Shown piece by piece: positions 12,926 through 19,791 of a stretch of DNA of 22,677 nt; within the stretch, counting starts at the first letter, position 1, and every line of letters starts with the position of its first letter. Source of the stretch: a virus; IMG/VR virus record IMGVR_UViG_3300042357_000554, positions 1 to 22,677 of that record. One strand, given 5' to 3'. The notes below the pieces were generated by a model. It did no database searches and had not been told where the DNA came from. It worked only from the letters and a program-made list of their open reading frames with translations. The position numbers and the translations under genes are program-made.

Positions 12926-13141
12926 TTATTTTGCTGGAGAGAATAATGCAAACGATTCTAATGCAGTCATGTAGTCAATTCCTTCGTTGTACATTATGTT
13001 TTCGTAATCCAGTGTTGCTTGCTCTTGGGTGTACTCATTGTTCTCAATATCATCAAGAATCCCTTGCAGTATGTGAATTGCATGTTGCAGACTGTCCTGC
13101 AAGTCCTCTAGTGATTCATCAAGTGTTTCGTGGTCGCTCAT
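12926..13141 (-). CDS. Unknown acidic helical protein
   Basis: A 71-residue protein with AAAAGGA seven bases before ATG 13141 and an R1 copy (13156-13168) upstream of that. It is strongly acidic and helical (DESLEDLQDSLQHAIHILQGILDDIENNEYTQEQATLDYENI). No family is recognised. It is separated from the VWA gene by two strong hairpins (13180-13260). Confidence 0.65.
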   Translation of the reverse strand: MSDHETLDESLEDLQDSLQHAIHILQGILDDIENNEYTQEQATLDYENIMYNEGIDYMTALESFALFSPAK

Positions 13142-13179
13142 TTTTTTCCTTTTCTAGTTATCTATTAGGGGATAGCACA

Positions 13180-13260
13180 CTACCCACCTGAAAGGAGTAA
13201 GCCGAACAGGTGGGTAGGTACTTACTCTGCCCACCGAGTAATGGGGGTAACTCGGTGGGC
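13180..13260 (-). ncRNA. Structured intercistronic RNA: two perfect 11-bp stems, possible pseudoknot
   Basis: CTACCCACCTG (13180-13190) pairs with CAGGTGGGTAG (13207-13217), and GCCCACCGAGT (13229-13239) pairs with ACTCGGTGGGC (13250-13260). In addition GAGTAAG in the first loop (13195-13201) is complementary to CTTACTC (13221-13227) in the linker, a possible seven-bp pseudoknot. It lies between the VWA gene and the 71-aa gene of one operon. It could act as partial terminator, mRNA stabiliser or cis-regulatory RNA. No tract of U follows. Confidence 0.55.
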
Positions 13261-13270
13261 GAGAAGTTAT

Positions 13271-14815
13271 CTATTCAGAGTAGGGGAGTTCTGTGCCGTT
13301 AGCCTTTCGCCACACTTCCCTGAACATCGCTGGATACACACTGCGAGCCTTGCCACCGTTCGCCAGTTGCTTCAGTTGCTTTATCGCTTCGTCTGCGTGA
13401 GGAACGATAATGTAACGATTCTTGCGAGCGTAGGTCAAACACTGCATGGCGAGAACGCTGTGGAATCCGTCATTGTGTCCACACACTCCCCCGTCAGTTA
13501 CCCATACGAGAGGTGCATTTTTCTTGGCACGATTCTTTACTCCCCACTCAATAGCAGGGAAGTCAACGCCGTTGCCGTAACCGTAGTCAGGCAACTGCTC
13601 AACCATGCGACCCTTGTCTGCAACTATCCACATATTCGTTCCAGTGTTACCTTTATCCGAATACATGGCGATAGTTGCGCCAGGTGCATGTTCCAAGATT
13701 TCACCAATTTGTTGTTCAGTGAAAGACATAGAACCACTTGCGTCAAGTATCACCATGCCACCACTTCCACGAACAGTACGGTCAAACACTCGCATAGAAG
13801 GGTCTGTCAACATACGGTGCATACGGCGTGGTCTGCGACCCATGTTCGTTGCAATTCGCTTCTTGCCAATGTGACCCTTGCTGTACTTCGGCATTGGGCA
13901 ACGCTCAATGCGTAGTTCTGTCCAGCGTGGAATACTGGTTGTGGATTCAGTTGGAGTGATTTTGTCAAGGTCAGGTTTTCCCTCTTTGTTTCCAGTTTCG
14001 GAAGTACCCTTATTACTGTGGGTAGTTTCGCTCTTGGAGTTATCTATTAGAGAATCACCCTCGCCCGACTGTGGTGAACTTTTTGCTTTTTTCGGTGGTT
14101 CAGGTGGTGGTGGGAACATGGCGAGCCTGTCCACCCACTCTGCAATTCTTTCAGTGTGAGAGAATCCAACAGGTGAAAGACCTGAATCATCTGCACGAGT
14201 GCTTGCGAGATTTCTGTCTTTATCTGCTTTTTTCATTTCTTTCAGCGCACGTTTTGAGATTTTGAGCAAGATTTCGCCCCACTCTCGGTTATGCCTGCGA
14301 ACACCGTTCAGGAATAATTTGTTTCCACCTGTGCCAGCCGTAGCGACTGCCATAGCCACACAGCCTGCCCAGTCTCTCGTAGCACCCATGCGCTCGCCGT
14401 CTGCGAGTTCACTTCCGTCTGCAAGGTGAGACATGTCAAACCCTGCTTTGGAACATAGGTAATTGACACGCAATTCCTCTGTGAGTACGAGTGACTGTGC
14501 CGAAGCGATTTGCCGAGCAACCCACGAATCCATATCGTTCGCAGGTGAGACTTTGGCGTGCATCATTTCGTGCGCCCGAATAACCCGAGCCTTTTCATCA
14601 TCATCGGTAGGTGCGTACATGATTCTGTCAAGCACACTGGTCTTTGGTTCGCCTCTAACTGCTCGGCAGTGTTCTACATGCCACTTGCCATGCTCAATGT
14701 CGTCACGCCCTAGAAGGGTCGGCTCTGCCTGAGCCGACCCCCTTTCGGAGTTATCTATTGAGGTAGGGAAGGCTTTCCCCACTGTGGTTGAGGTTGGGAG
14801 TGAGTGTCGTGACAT
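13271..14815 (-). CDS. VWA-domain protein with HExxH metallopeptidase-like motif
   Basis: A 514-residue partner of the adjacent MoxR-type ATPase. The N-terminal region has AHEMMH (His82-Glu83 ... His86), as in the putative metallopeptidase domain (DUF2201_N-like) found before VWA domains. A low-complexity linker follows (235-295). The C-terminal VWA domain has the MIDAS motif DASGS (358-362), then AMYSD and VTDGG (439-443). MoxR/VWA pairs remodel or metallate target proteins. Two R1 repeats are inside the frame, read as SIDNS (20-24) and LIDNS (256-260), and a 10-bp hairpin (14716-14740) encodes residues about 26-34. The start at 14815 is therefore uncertain. The stop TAG lies in an R1 variant. 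Confidence 0.85.
   Translation of the reverse strand: MSRHSLPTSTTVGKAFPTSIDNSERGSAQAEPTLLGRDDIEHGKWHVEHCRAVRGEPKTSVLDRIMYAPTDDDEKARVIRAHEMMHAKVSPANDMDSWVARQIASAQSLVLTEELRVNYLCSKAGFDMSHLADGSELADGERMGATRDWAGCVAMAVATAGTGGNKLFLNGVRRHNREWGEILLKISKRALKEMKKADKDRNLASTRADDSGLSPVGFSHTERIAEWVDRLAMFPPPPEPPKKAKSSPQSGEGDSLIDNSKSETTHSNKGTSETGNKEGKPDLDKITPTESTTSIPRWTELRIERCPMPKYSKGHIGKKRIATNMGRRPRRMHRMLTDPSMRVFDRTVRGSGGMVILDASGSMSFTEQQIGEILEHAPGATIAMYSDKGNTGTNMWIVADKGRMVEQLPDYGYGNGVDFPAIEWGVKNRAKKNAPLVWVTDGGVCGHNDGFHSVLAMQCLTYARKNRYIIVPHADEAIKQLKQLANGGKARSVYPAMFREVWRKANGTELPYSE
14716..14740 (-). terminator. Perfect 10-bp hairpin at the ATPase/VWA junction
   Basis: GGGTCGGCTC (14716-14725), loop TGCCT, GAGCCGACCC (14731-14740), immediately beside an R1 copy (14749-14763). 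It is translated if the VWA gene starts at 14815. It may be a processing site or attenuator rather than a full terminator. Confidence 0.5.
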
Positions 14816-14817
14816 GG

Positions 14818-15540
14818 TTATTTCACCATGTCCACTGCAATAGCGTCAAGAATCTGCTTTGCCCTGCGCCCGAAGGTCAACTGGCATGCTCGTTCCATAC
14901 CGACACTCTTGCGAAGTGTGTCAAGAGCGATGAAGGCTCGGAGTGAGATTCTGTCGTCACCAGCGTCAGCCATGCGAACTGCATAGTCACGAAGGTCAGG
15001 TGAAAGACGAAGCAACGCCTGTGGGTGTGGCTTGTCAATACGAATCCGAATTGGGAATCGGTCAGCGAGAGCCGTTGGGAGTTCACCCATTGTCTCAATG
15101 TTCGTGGTCATAATTGCCGAGAATCCCTGCAACGGGCGAATCACTTCACCAGTTTCAGGGTGTTCATACGAAGCCGATTCAGGGGAATCAAGCATTGAGA
15201 GAAGTGTTGCGAACACATCGCCCGAAGCCTTGTCAACTTCATCAACGATGAGCCGACCACCCTTTACCCCATTTCCCTGCCAAGCCTTTAGAGCCGAGCC
15301 ATTGAGCCACTGGAATCCACCCTTGCCGTTTGGCATGAATCCACCAGTAACGTCCATGTTGGTCATGTCCTCTGTGCATACCAGTCGGTATGCGCCTGCC
15401 TCAACATCGCCAGTCGTTAGACCTGCGTAAGTCTTTCCGATACCCGAAGGTCCGAACAGAATCACACGGTCAATTCCTGCGTTGAGTGTGTCCTCTAGTG
15501 CTTGCCAGCACTCGGGGAGTTTGGTTGCTGTATCTGCCAT
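14818..15540 (-). CDS. MoxR-type AAA+ ATPase
   Basis: A 240-residue AAA+ protein. Walker A is GPSGIGKT (30-37), Walker B LIVDE (97-101), sensor-1 Asn147 (MTTN) and the arginine-finger region LADRF (Arg161). The segment DMTNMDVTGGFMPNGKGGFQWLNGSALKAW between the Walker motifs is typical of the MoxR/CobS group. MoxR ATPases act with a VWA protein, here encoded two bases downstream. The ATG at 15540 is preceded by AAGGAG; a GTG at 15582 would lie in the promoter -10. It is the first gene of unit A (promoter 15581-15610), with VWA, 71-aa and GAWVGExTP genes following. Confidence 0.9.
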   Translation of the reverse strand: MADTATKLPECWQALEDTLNAGIDRVILFGPSGIGKTYAGLTTGDVEAGAYRLVCTEDMTNMDVTGGFMPNGKGGFQWLNGSALKAWQGNGVKGGRLIVDEVDKASGDVFATLLSMLDSPESASYEHPETGEVIRPLQGFSAIMTTNIETMGELPTALADRFPIRIRIDKPHPQALLRLSPDLRDYAVRMADAGDDRISLRAFIALDTLRKSVGMERACQLTFGRRAKQILDAIAVDMVK

Positions 15541-15580
15541 TTTCTTACTCCTTGTTTGTTGTGGTTGGTATGGCGATATC

Positions 15581-15610
15581 ACTGTATCAGTGAGGGTACA
15601 GACTAGCCAA
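15581..15610 (-). promoter_or_regulatory. Right-arm promoter A
   Basis: On -: TTGGCT (15610-15605), AGTCTG beginning the 18-bp spacer, TACAGT (15586-15581). It drives the MoxR/VWA unit and is a member of a seven-copy promoter family with constant 18-bp spacing. Confidence 0.7.
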
Positions 15611-15642
15611 CATTTATTTATGACTATTTATATATGTATCTA

Positions 15643-15702
15643 AGTTATCTATTAGAGGGAGAGTTATCTATTAGAGAGTGCGCTTGGAGTTATCTATTAG
15701 AG
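15643..15702 (-). repeat. Three direct R1 copies
   Basis: AGTTATCTATTAGAG at 15643-15657, 15662-15676 and 15688-15702, in a gene-free stretch upstream of promoter A and downstream of the R2 module. Spacing is irregular (19 and 26 bp start to start), so this is not CRISPR. It is the densest R1 cluster in the window. Confidence 0.85.
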
Positions 15703-15756
15703 GTATCTGCTTTGAGTGAGGGCAAGCACGAAGCGAAGCGAAGTGTGCGCCAGCGA

Positions 15757-15870
15757 AGTTATCGGAAGCCCCCCGTGACTGGCGAGAGTTATCGGAAGCC
15801 CCCCGTGTGCCTGCTCGCTCGTTCCCCGAGCCGAGCCCCGCCCTGTCGGCGAGTTAGCCGGGGCTCTTTT
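15757..15870. repeat. R2 module 1 (two boxes plus hairpin)
   Basis: Two boxes containing TTATCGGAAGCCCCCCGTG (15757-15777, 15787-15807), then GAGCCCCG (15833-15840) pairing with CGGGGCTC (15859-15866) and TTTT. It lies between the 3' end of the 15916 gene and promoter A. The box GAAGCCCC stretch could also pair with the right hairpin arm, allowing alternative folds. Confidence 0.75.
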
Positions 15871-15915
15871 ATAAAAAGGAAAGAAAAGTGAAAAAGTTAT
15901 CTATTAGAGAAAGAC

Positions 15916-16401
15916 TTACTTGTCTTGAGTCTTTGGGTTGATTACTTCGTACAAACCCTTTTTGATTTTCTTAAAGTACGGAGAAATCTTTAGGTACTCA
16001 AGTGTGGTTGGATACGAGAATCCGCAAATCTCAACCAACTGTTCAGTGGTGAACTGTTCCGCCTCATGGAGCTTCGCCCACTCAATGAAAGAATTCCATT
16101 TTTTCTCTCTTTTTTCTGGACGCAGTTCTTCCTGTGTCACTACGTTTGACTTACCCAGATATTTCTGGAGTAGTTCAGAAATCACAGATTCTTGCACCGA
16201 GTAGGAGCGCATGAAAGATTCGGGGGCTTTTGACTGCCCCTCTCTTTGCCACACCTGTAGGACATGTAGCCCACGAATAACTTCGCCCATGTATTGCACC
16301 TCATCCCGTGGAACTGAATACTTGGAACCATGCTTCTTGCTCGCCTCATCCCACAGGTCGGCATTAACGCGTTCTACTAATTCGTTGTTTATGGCTTTCA
16401 C
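15916..16401 (-). CDS. Unknown protein with C-terminal winged-helix-like domain
   Basis: A 161-residue protein. The GTG at 16401 has AAGGGA upstream. The N-terminal part is helical (WDEASKKHGSKYSVPRDEVQYMGEVIRGLHVLQVWQREG). The C-terminal part, WNSFIEWAKLHEAEQFTTEQLVEICGFSYPTTLEYLKISPYFKKIKKGLYEV, reads as an HTH with a wing (KKIKKGLYEVIN). It is probably DNA-binding. It is the only gene of its unit, between its own promoter (16443-16472) and R2 module 1; R1 copies lie after the stop (15895-15909) and in the leader (16425-16436). It is a candidate regulator of the arm, by position only. Confidence 0.6.
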   Translation of the reverse strand: MKAINNELVERVNADLWDEASKKHGSKYSVPRDEVQYMGEVIRGLHVLQVWQREGQSKAPESFMRSYSVQESVISELLQKYLGKSNVVTQEELRPEKREKKWNSFIEWAKLHEAEQFTTEQLVEICGFSYPTTLEYLKISPYFKKIKKGLYEVINPKTQDK

Positions 16402-16442
16402 AATAAATCCCTTTTGTTGTAATTAGTTATCTATAGCACCCC

Positions 16443-16472
16443 ATGATAACTTGCAGATATCAGACTTGCAGG
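16443..16472 (-). promoter_or_regulatory. Right-arm promoter for the 16401 gene
   Basis: On -: CCTGCA (16472-16467), AGTCTG at the start of an 18-bp spacer, TATCAT (16448-16443). It is a family member with a weak -35 but the best -10. Confidence 0.65.
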
Positions 16473-16525
16473 GTACATGTTTATAAATTTGATTTTCTAT
16501 CAGACAAAAACATGCAGTAGGAAAG

Positions 16526-16542
16526 TCATCCACCACCGTCGA
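16526..16542 (-). repeat. Stoperator-like repeat S6
   Basis: TCATCCACCACCGTCGA, upstream of the promoter of the 16401 gene. Confidence 0.8.
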
Positions 16543-16664
16543 ATAAGAAATTAGATTTTTTTGATTTTTCCCCGCCGCCGGCCGGCTGCCGGCTAACTAT
16601 TTTTTTGATTTTTTTGCGATTTTTTTGACACTGGCAGCGGGGCTCCGAATGGCACGAAGCCGAA
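16541..16664. other. GC-rich repeat and T-tract region ending unit B
   Basis: It contains GCCGGCCGGC followed by GCCGGC (16571-16592), then three T tracts (TATTTTTTT, ATTTTTTT, ATTTTTTT). On the other side is AGCGGGGCTCCG (16632-16645), the same core as in 8852-8863 and the R2 hairpins. On -, GGCTTC ... GGAGCC can form a six-bp stem just after the stop of the 16665 gene, a likely transcript end. No R2 box is present here. Confidence 0.45.
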
Positions 16665-17033
16665 TCACCCCTTTCCTTCGTGATTCTTTAGGTGTTGCTC
16701 TAACGAATAGATAACTGCACCAACTTCGTCCTCTGCTTCTTTTGCGCCCATAGCGTCAAGCACCAAGTTATCTATTAGTAGTAGTCGGTCCAGTTCCTCA
16801 TCGGATAGTGGCTGACCCTCGTACTTTGGCTTGAGCAATGAGAGAGCCTGCATACGTTTTGTCTCGTCCTCTATCTTGGCAACTTCCATTATCTGTGGTG
16901 CGTTGTACATCAGGCGAGAGTCGTTCTCAATGAATAGCCCTATCGCTTCTGTGATTAGGGATAGGTCGTCAATGTCAAACGAGTCTGACATGAAAGGGTT
17001 ATTTTTTTCGTTTTCTGATAGGTGAGTTGTCAT
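16665..17033 (-). CDS. Unknown acidic protein with embedded R1 repeats
   Basis: A 122-residue acidic helical protein; its ATG overlaps the stop of the upstream 51-aa gene (ATGA). Two R1 copies lie in its coding sequence. A direct copy (16766-16778) is read LLIDN in the only open frame of R1, and an inverted copy (16706-16716) is read AVIYS. Sequence around residues 20-80 (SLITEAIGLFIENDSRLMYNAPQIMEVAKIEDETKRMQALSLL) is helical. The family is not recognised. It is the last gene of unit B. Confidence 0.65.
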   Translation of the reverse strand: MTTHLSENEKNNPFMSDSFDIDDLSLITEAIGLFIENDSRLMYNAPQIMEVAKIEDETKRMQALSLLKPKYEGQPLSDEELDRLLLIDNLVLDAMGAKEAEDEVGAVIYSLEQHLKNHEGKG

Positions 17034-17185
17034 GCTATTTCCTTTGCTTCTGTGTCTAGTAGTAGTAGTCGGATATCAAGTAGTAGGTCAACCATTTCGG
17101 CTGACGCTACCAACTCTCTGCCCGATATTTCGTTTATTGCCTTGTCAACAAGTGTCGTAACTTGCGTGATTACATCGTCACTCAT
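17030..17185 (-). CDS. Unknown 51-aa helical protein
   Basis: The ORF begins MSDDVITQVTTLVDKAINE and ends LLLLDTEAKEIA. It overlaps the 16665-17033 gene by four bases and starts inside the tail of an R1 repeat (GTAATAGATAACT-ATG), so the repeat directly precedes its start codon and carries the stop of the upstream gene. It is helical and acidic, with a heptad-like Leu run. The function is unknown. Codon use and tight overlaps support it as real. Confidence 0.6.
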   Translation of the reverse strand: MSDDVITQVTTLVDKAINEISGRELVASAEMVDLLLDIRLLLLDTEAKEIA

Positions 17186-17197
17186 AGTTATCTATTA
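17186..17197 (-). repeat. R1 copy at a stop/start junction
   Basis: On - it reads TAATAGATAACT: its first three bases are the TAA stop of the 17195-17872 gene, and its last base is directly followed by the TG-completing start ATG of the 51-aa gene. This is the clearest case of R1 acting as a cistron junction. Confidence 0.8.
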
Positions 17198-17872
17198 CTC
17201 CTTGTCTTTCTTTGATTTTTTTGGTGTTGCTTCCAGTAGAGCGTGAAATGATTCTGTGAGTATTTTCTTTTTCATAAACTCCACAGCACTTGCCATGATA
17301 AACGTCATCATGCCAGTCTCCTCTGAAATCTCAACTTCCGTCCACATAACTTCGTCAAACTGTGGAACGCCTTTATCATCGTAAGAGTATGTGCATGCGC
17401 CGTTTATTGCGTACTCATGTTCCCAGTCAACGCCACTCACGATTACGCCCTCTTTTACGGTGGTGAAAGGATTCTCTGCGAAATCTTTAGCCAAGTCACC
17501 CCTTGACCAGCCTTCGGGCATTTTGTCGGCTTCTGTCATTGTGTCTCGGTATCCCTCAACTGCGAGAATCAAGAACTCAAACTTTTGAGTTGGAATTGCG
17601 CCGATAGCGTCCACCAAGCACTCACGAACATCGTCCTTGTGAATCAGTGGAACCATGCCAATTTGCATTTCGCTTTCATCACTATCGCCAATGGTCAGGC
17701 GTGTGTTCGTATCTACATCGGCTTTGTTGTAGCCGACCAGCAACATTGGTGGGTTGTCGGACATTGGTTCAGATTTGCACATTTCTGTCTTTGCGTAAAT
17801 CGCTCGTTCCAAAGCGTCCTCTAGTACGGAGAACATTTTTTGGTTACGGAAATCATCGGTATTTTCTGACAT
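17195..17872 (-). CDS. Unknown 225-aa phage protein
   Basis: The ATG at 17872 has AAGGAG upstream; it is the first gene after promoter B. It is acidic with a beta-rich centre (MLLVGYNKADVDTNTRLTIGDSDESEMQIGMVPLIHKDDVRECLVDAIGAIPTQKFEFLILAVEGYRD), a mid segment GVIVSGVDWEHEYAINGACTYSYDD, and a basic C-terminal tail (KKSKKDKE). No family is recognised. The stop lies in an R1 repeat. Confidence 0.7.
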   Translation of the reverse strand: MSENTDDFRNQKMFSVLEDALERAIYAKTEMCKSEPMSDNPPMLLVGYNKADVDTNTRLTIGDSDESEMQIGMVPLIHKDDVRECLVDAIGAIPTQKFEFLILAVEGYRDTMTEADKMPEGWSRGDLAKDFAENPFTTVKEGVIVSGVDWEHEYAINGACTYSYDDKGVPQFDEVMWTEVEISEETGMMTFIMASAVEFMKKKILTESFHALLEATPKKSKKDKE

Positions 17873-17901
17873 GGCTTACTCCTTTTGGTTGTGGTGGCTT
17901 C

Positions 17902-17931
17902 ATCGTATCAGGAAGGGTACAGACTAGACGG
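17902..17931 (-). promoter_or_regulatory. Right-arm promoter B
   Basis: On -: CCGTCT (17931-17926), AGTCTG at the start of an 18-bp spacer, TACGAT (17907-17902). It drives the 17872 gene. An R1 copy (17931-17943) abuts its upstream edge. Confidence 0.65.
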
Positions 17932-17947
17932 GTTATCTATTAGCCAT

Positions 17948-17981
17948 AGTGGTCGCTACATCGTGCGACATAGCGACCACT
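17948..17981 (-). terminator. Perfect 11-bp hairpin after the XRE gene
   Basis: AGTGGTCGCTA (17948-17958), 12-base loop, TAGCGACCACT (17971-17981), ten bases after the stop of the XRE regulator and just before an R1 copy. There is no U tract, as is common in Actinobacteria. Confidence 0.65.
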
Positions 17982-17990
17982 GTGAACTAA

Positions 17991-18212
17991 TTAGCCCTTG
18001 ATTACTTCGTGAGCCTGAACTTTCATGGCGTTGCACAAGCGCAGGAAGGTTTCCATGCTTGGCGAGAAGTGAAGGTTCTCAATACGGTTCACTGTTTTTC
18101 TGTCAATTCCTGCCTTGTCGGCAAGTTGCTGTTGTGACCACTCTCGTTCCTGACGTTCACGGAGAAGTCGTAGTGCAATTTTCTTGGATTCTTTCTGAAT
18201 CATGGTATTCAT
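17991..18212 (-). CDS. XRE/Cro-C1-type HTH regulator
   Basis: A 73-residue protein, nearly all one HTH_XRE domain: LRLLRERQEREWSQQQLADKAGIDRKTVNRIENLHFSPSMETFLRLCNAMKVQAHEVI (about 14-70), with helix 2 SQQQLADKAG and recognition helix DRKTVNRIEN. This is the size of a Cro-like repressor or a toxin-antitoxin regulator. AAAGGA lies seven bases before ATG 18212. It is co-transcribed behind the DUF1281-like gene (promoter E) and followed by an 11-bp hairpin. It is a plausible DNA-binding partner for one of the dispersed motifs, untested. Confidence 0.88.
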   Translation of the reverse strand: MNTMIQKESKKIALRLLRERQEREWSQQQLADKAGIDRKTVNRIENLHFSPSMETFLRLCNAMKVQAHEVIKG

Positions 18213-18260
18213 TTTTTTCCTTTACTTTGATTAGGGGGTTTATGTTTGAGAAGTTATCTA

Positions 18261-18989
18261 TTAGAAAGGTGCAGTTATCACCTTCGCTTTCGGTGGCTTT
18301 GAGGAATATGACTTACCAAAGTCGTTCATTGACTTGGTAAAGAATTTGAGCAACTTCTCATCACGAACCTCTCGGGCTTGGTAGCACAATTCGTAATAAG
18401 TTTCCCAGTCTGTGTCTGATACTTCCGTTTCATCCACTTGTGCCTTGCGCTGTATCTCTGCCAAGAAAGCGTCTGCTTCGGGTGTCTCTGCCGAGCCTGC
18501 GTCATAAGTGATTATGGTTTTGCCATTTTGATATACCTCATAGCCTGCAAAGAAGTCTGCTTCCTCTGTGAACTCAAGTCCGAATAAGAGTGTTGGGAAC
18601 TTGCTTGATATTGCCCGAATCAGACCACTTGCTGGCGACCATGCACTCTCAAAGTAAATCTTTATAGGATAATTTCCCTTTTTTCCGTCCCACACGATAT
18701 GGCATGCGCCCCACTTTGTTCCCCAAATCTCAACACAGTGACCGTATCCGTCAAAGCCGTTCTCACTTAGTGTTGCGTATGTCTTGATGAGTTTTTCATT
18801 ACCTTCATCATCGGTAATGGTTTTGTAAGCGAAAGTCCTGTCGTCAACTGGACACATCTGATTCAGTTCTACTGTTGTTCGCATAGCACCTGTGCTGTCA
18901 GGTTCGGTAACTTGCATAGCGTCAACGAAAGAATCAAGGTCGTGTGAAGGTCCTCGTACTTCTAGGTTTTGGTAGCACCAGTTTGGCAT
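18261..18989 (-). CDS. DUF1281 / Api92-like ferredoxin-fold protein
   Basis: A 242-residue protein starting MPNWCYQNLEVRGP, the hallmark of DUF1281/Api92-like phage and plasmid proteins. The core WGTKWGACHIVWDGKKGNYPIKIYFESAWSPASGLIRAISSKFPTLLFGLEFTEEADFFAGYEVYQNGK matches the family's ferredoxin-like domain (WGTKW, F-AWSPP-type, E-G-FAG). The function is unknown; it is widespread on mobile elements. AAAGGA lies seven bases before the ATG. It is first in unit E. The stop TAA is inside an R1 repeat. Confidence 0.85.
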   Translation of the reverse strand: MPNWCYQNLEVRGPSHDLDSFVDAMQVTEPDSTGAMRTTVELNQMCPVDDRTFAYKTITDDEGNEKLIKTYATLSENGFDGYGHCVEIWGTKWGACHIVWDGKKGNYPIKIYFESAWSPASGLIRAISSKFPTLLFGLEFTEEADFFAGYEVYQNGKTIITYDAGSAETPEADAFLAEIQRKAQVDETEVSDTDWETYYELCYQAREVRDEKLLKFFTKSMNDFGKSYSSKPPKAKVITAPF

Positions 18990-19022
18990 GTCTAGTTCCT
19001 TTAGTAAGTTGTGGTATGACCC

Positions 19023-19052
19023 ACTCTATCCCCACATGTACAGACTTGCCAA
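19023..19052 (-). promoter_or_regulatory. Right-arm promoter E, adjacent to stoperator-like repeat
   Basis: On -: TTGGCA (19052-19047), AGTCTG at the start of an 18-bp spacer, TAGAGT (19028-19023). A stoperator-like repeat copy (19054-19070) ends two bases upstream of the -35, and an R1 copy (19076-19090) follows. Confidence 0.75.
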
Positions 19053-19053
19053 C

Positions 19054-19070
19054 TCATCCACCACCGTCAA
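19054..19070 (-). repeat. Stoperator-like repeat S7
   Basis: Perfect copy two bases upstream of the -35 of promoter E. Confidence 0.8.
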
Positions 19071-19110
19071 GATAAAGTTATCTATTAGAGAGGTCGCCCC
19101 ACCCCAGCGA

Positions 19111-19220
19111 ACTTATCGGAAGCCCCCCGTGAGCCGAGCCGAGTTATCGGAAGCCCCCCGTCACCCCAGCCAGCCTGCGCCCGTTGGAGCCCCGCCCTCA
19201 TCCGTGCAAGCCGGGGCTTC
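19111..19220. repeat. R2 module 2 (two boxes plus hairpin)
   Basis: Boxes at 19111-19131 (variant start ACTTATC) and 19142-19161, then GGAGCCCCG (19186-19194) pairing with CGGGGCTTC (19212-19220). It lies between the end of unit C (19246) and promoter E. Followed by TGCGTCGAGCT, shared with module 5. Confidence 0.75.
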
Positions 19221-19245
19221 TTTGCGTCGAGCTGAAAGTTATCTA

Positions 19246-19605
19246 TTAGATACTCAACTCCTCTTTGGCAGTGACCAGTCGGCATGCGTAGATTCGGAAG
19301 CACTCGTCCTTGTGCGTGATGAGGCAGTACTTGAGGACCTCTCTGACGCTGGGGAAATAATGGAATATCTCATCGTCTGGTATCCCGTAGTCGTCAAACA
19401 GCATTTCATACGGTGGCTCTTTGGATATTGAGCAGTAGGTGTCAATTATCCCGTTGTACGAGCCGATGTAGTCAAACATGTCAACACACTTGATACGGGC
19501 TTCTATGCCGATGATTTTCATGTCCTGCCCATAGGCAAGAAGCCACTGGAACAGGACTGATATGAAAGCCCGAATTCTGGAAAAAAAGTTATCTATTAGA
19601 GACAC
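19246..19605 (-). CDS. Unknown phage protein beginning in an R1 repeat
   Basis: Up to 119 residues from GTG 19605, whose first codons (MSLIDNFFS) are R1 sequence. An internal ATG at 19521 (MKIIGIEARIK) with AGGA close upstream would give 91 residues. The core reads KCVDMFDYIGSYNGIIDTYCSISKEPPYEMLFDDYGIPDDEIFHYFPSVREVLKYCLITHKDECFRIYACRLV, acidic with five or so Cys. The family is not recognised. The stop TAA is in the next R1 copy, so the frame is bounded by R1 at both ends. It is the last gene of unit C. Confidence 0.65.
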   Translation of the reverse strand: MSLIDNFFSRIRAFISVLFQWLLAYGQDMKIIGIEARIKCVDMFDYIGSYNGIIDTYCSISKEPPYEMLFDDYGIPDDEIFHYFPSVREVLKYCLITHKDECFRIYACRLVTAKEELSI

Positions 19606-19608
19606 TGG

Positions 19609-19791
19609 TCAGTCGCCGATAATCTCAAAACAGTCACCCTCGCTCTGAATCATGCCGAGAGTGCTTCCGTTATCCCATTTGATGTGAATCGTTCCAAGTG
19701 AGTCCTCGCCAGTGATGACGCCTTCATCGCCATTTACCAATTTAGTGTATGGGTCTGATGAACGTATGAACCTAACTCGCTCCCCTCTCAC
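19609..19791 (-). CDS. DUF4314-like protein
   Basis: A 60-residue protein from a GTG overlapping the upstream stop (GTGA). It reads GERVRFIRSSDPYTKLVNGDEGVITGEDSLGTIHIKWDNGSTLGMIQSEGDCFEII, the full DUF4314 pattern (G-RV-l--m-DP, G--G-V---D--G-i-v-WDnG--L---ge-D-f). This is a small SH3-like fold common in phages and conjugative elements; role unknown. A longer open frame upstream is in a different context and lacks a start. Confidence 0.85.
   Translation of the reverse strand: MRGERVRFIRSSDPYTKLVNGDEGVITGEDSLGTIHIKWDNGSTLGMIQSEGDCFEIIGD

Noticed and set aside
13241-13915. + strand frame of 224 codons
   Set aside because: Antisense shadow of the VWA-domain coding region, which has the MIDAS motif in the opposite frame.
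15643-15702. Possible CRISPR array (three R1 repeats in a row)
   Set aside because: Repeat unit is only 15 bp, spacers are 4 and 11 bp and unequal, the family is dispersed over 10 kb at gene junctions, and no cas gene is present.
19089-19431. + strand ORFs containing SYRKPPV-like peptides near 15.7, 19.1, 21.4 and 22.4 kb
   Set aside because: The shared peptide is only the translation of the R2 box; these frames lack ribosome sites and run antisense to real genes or through hairpins.
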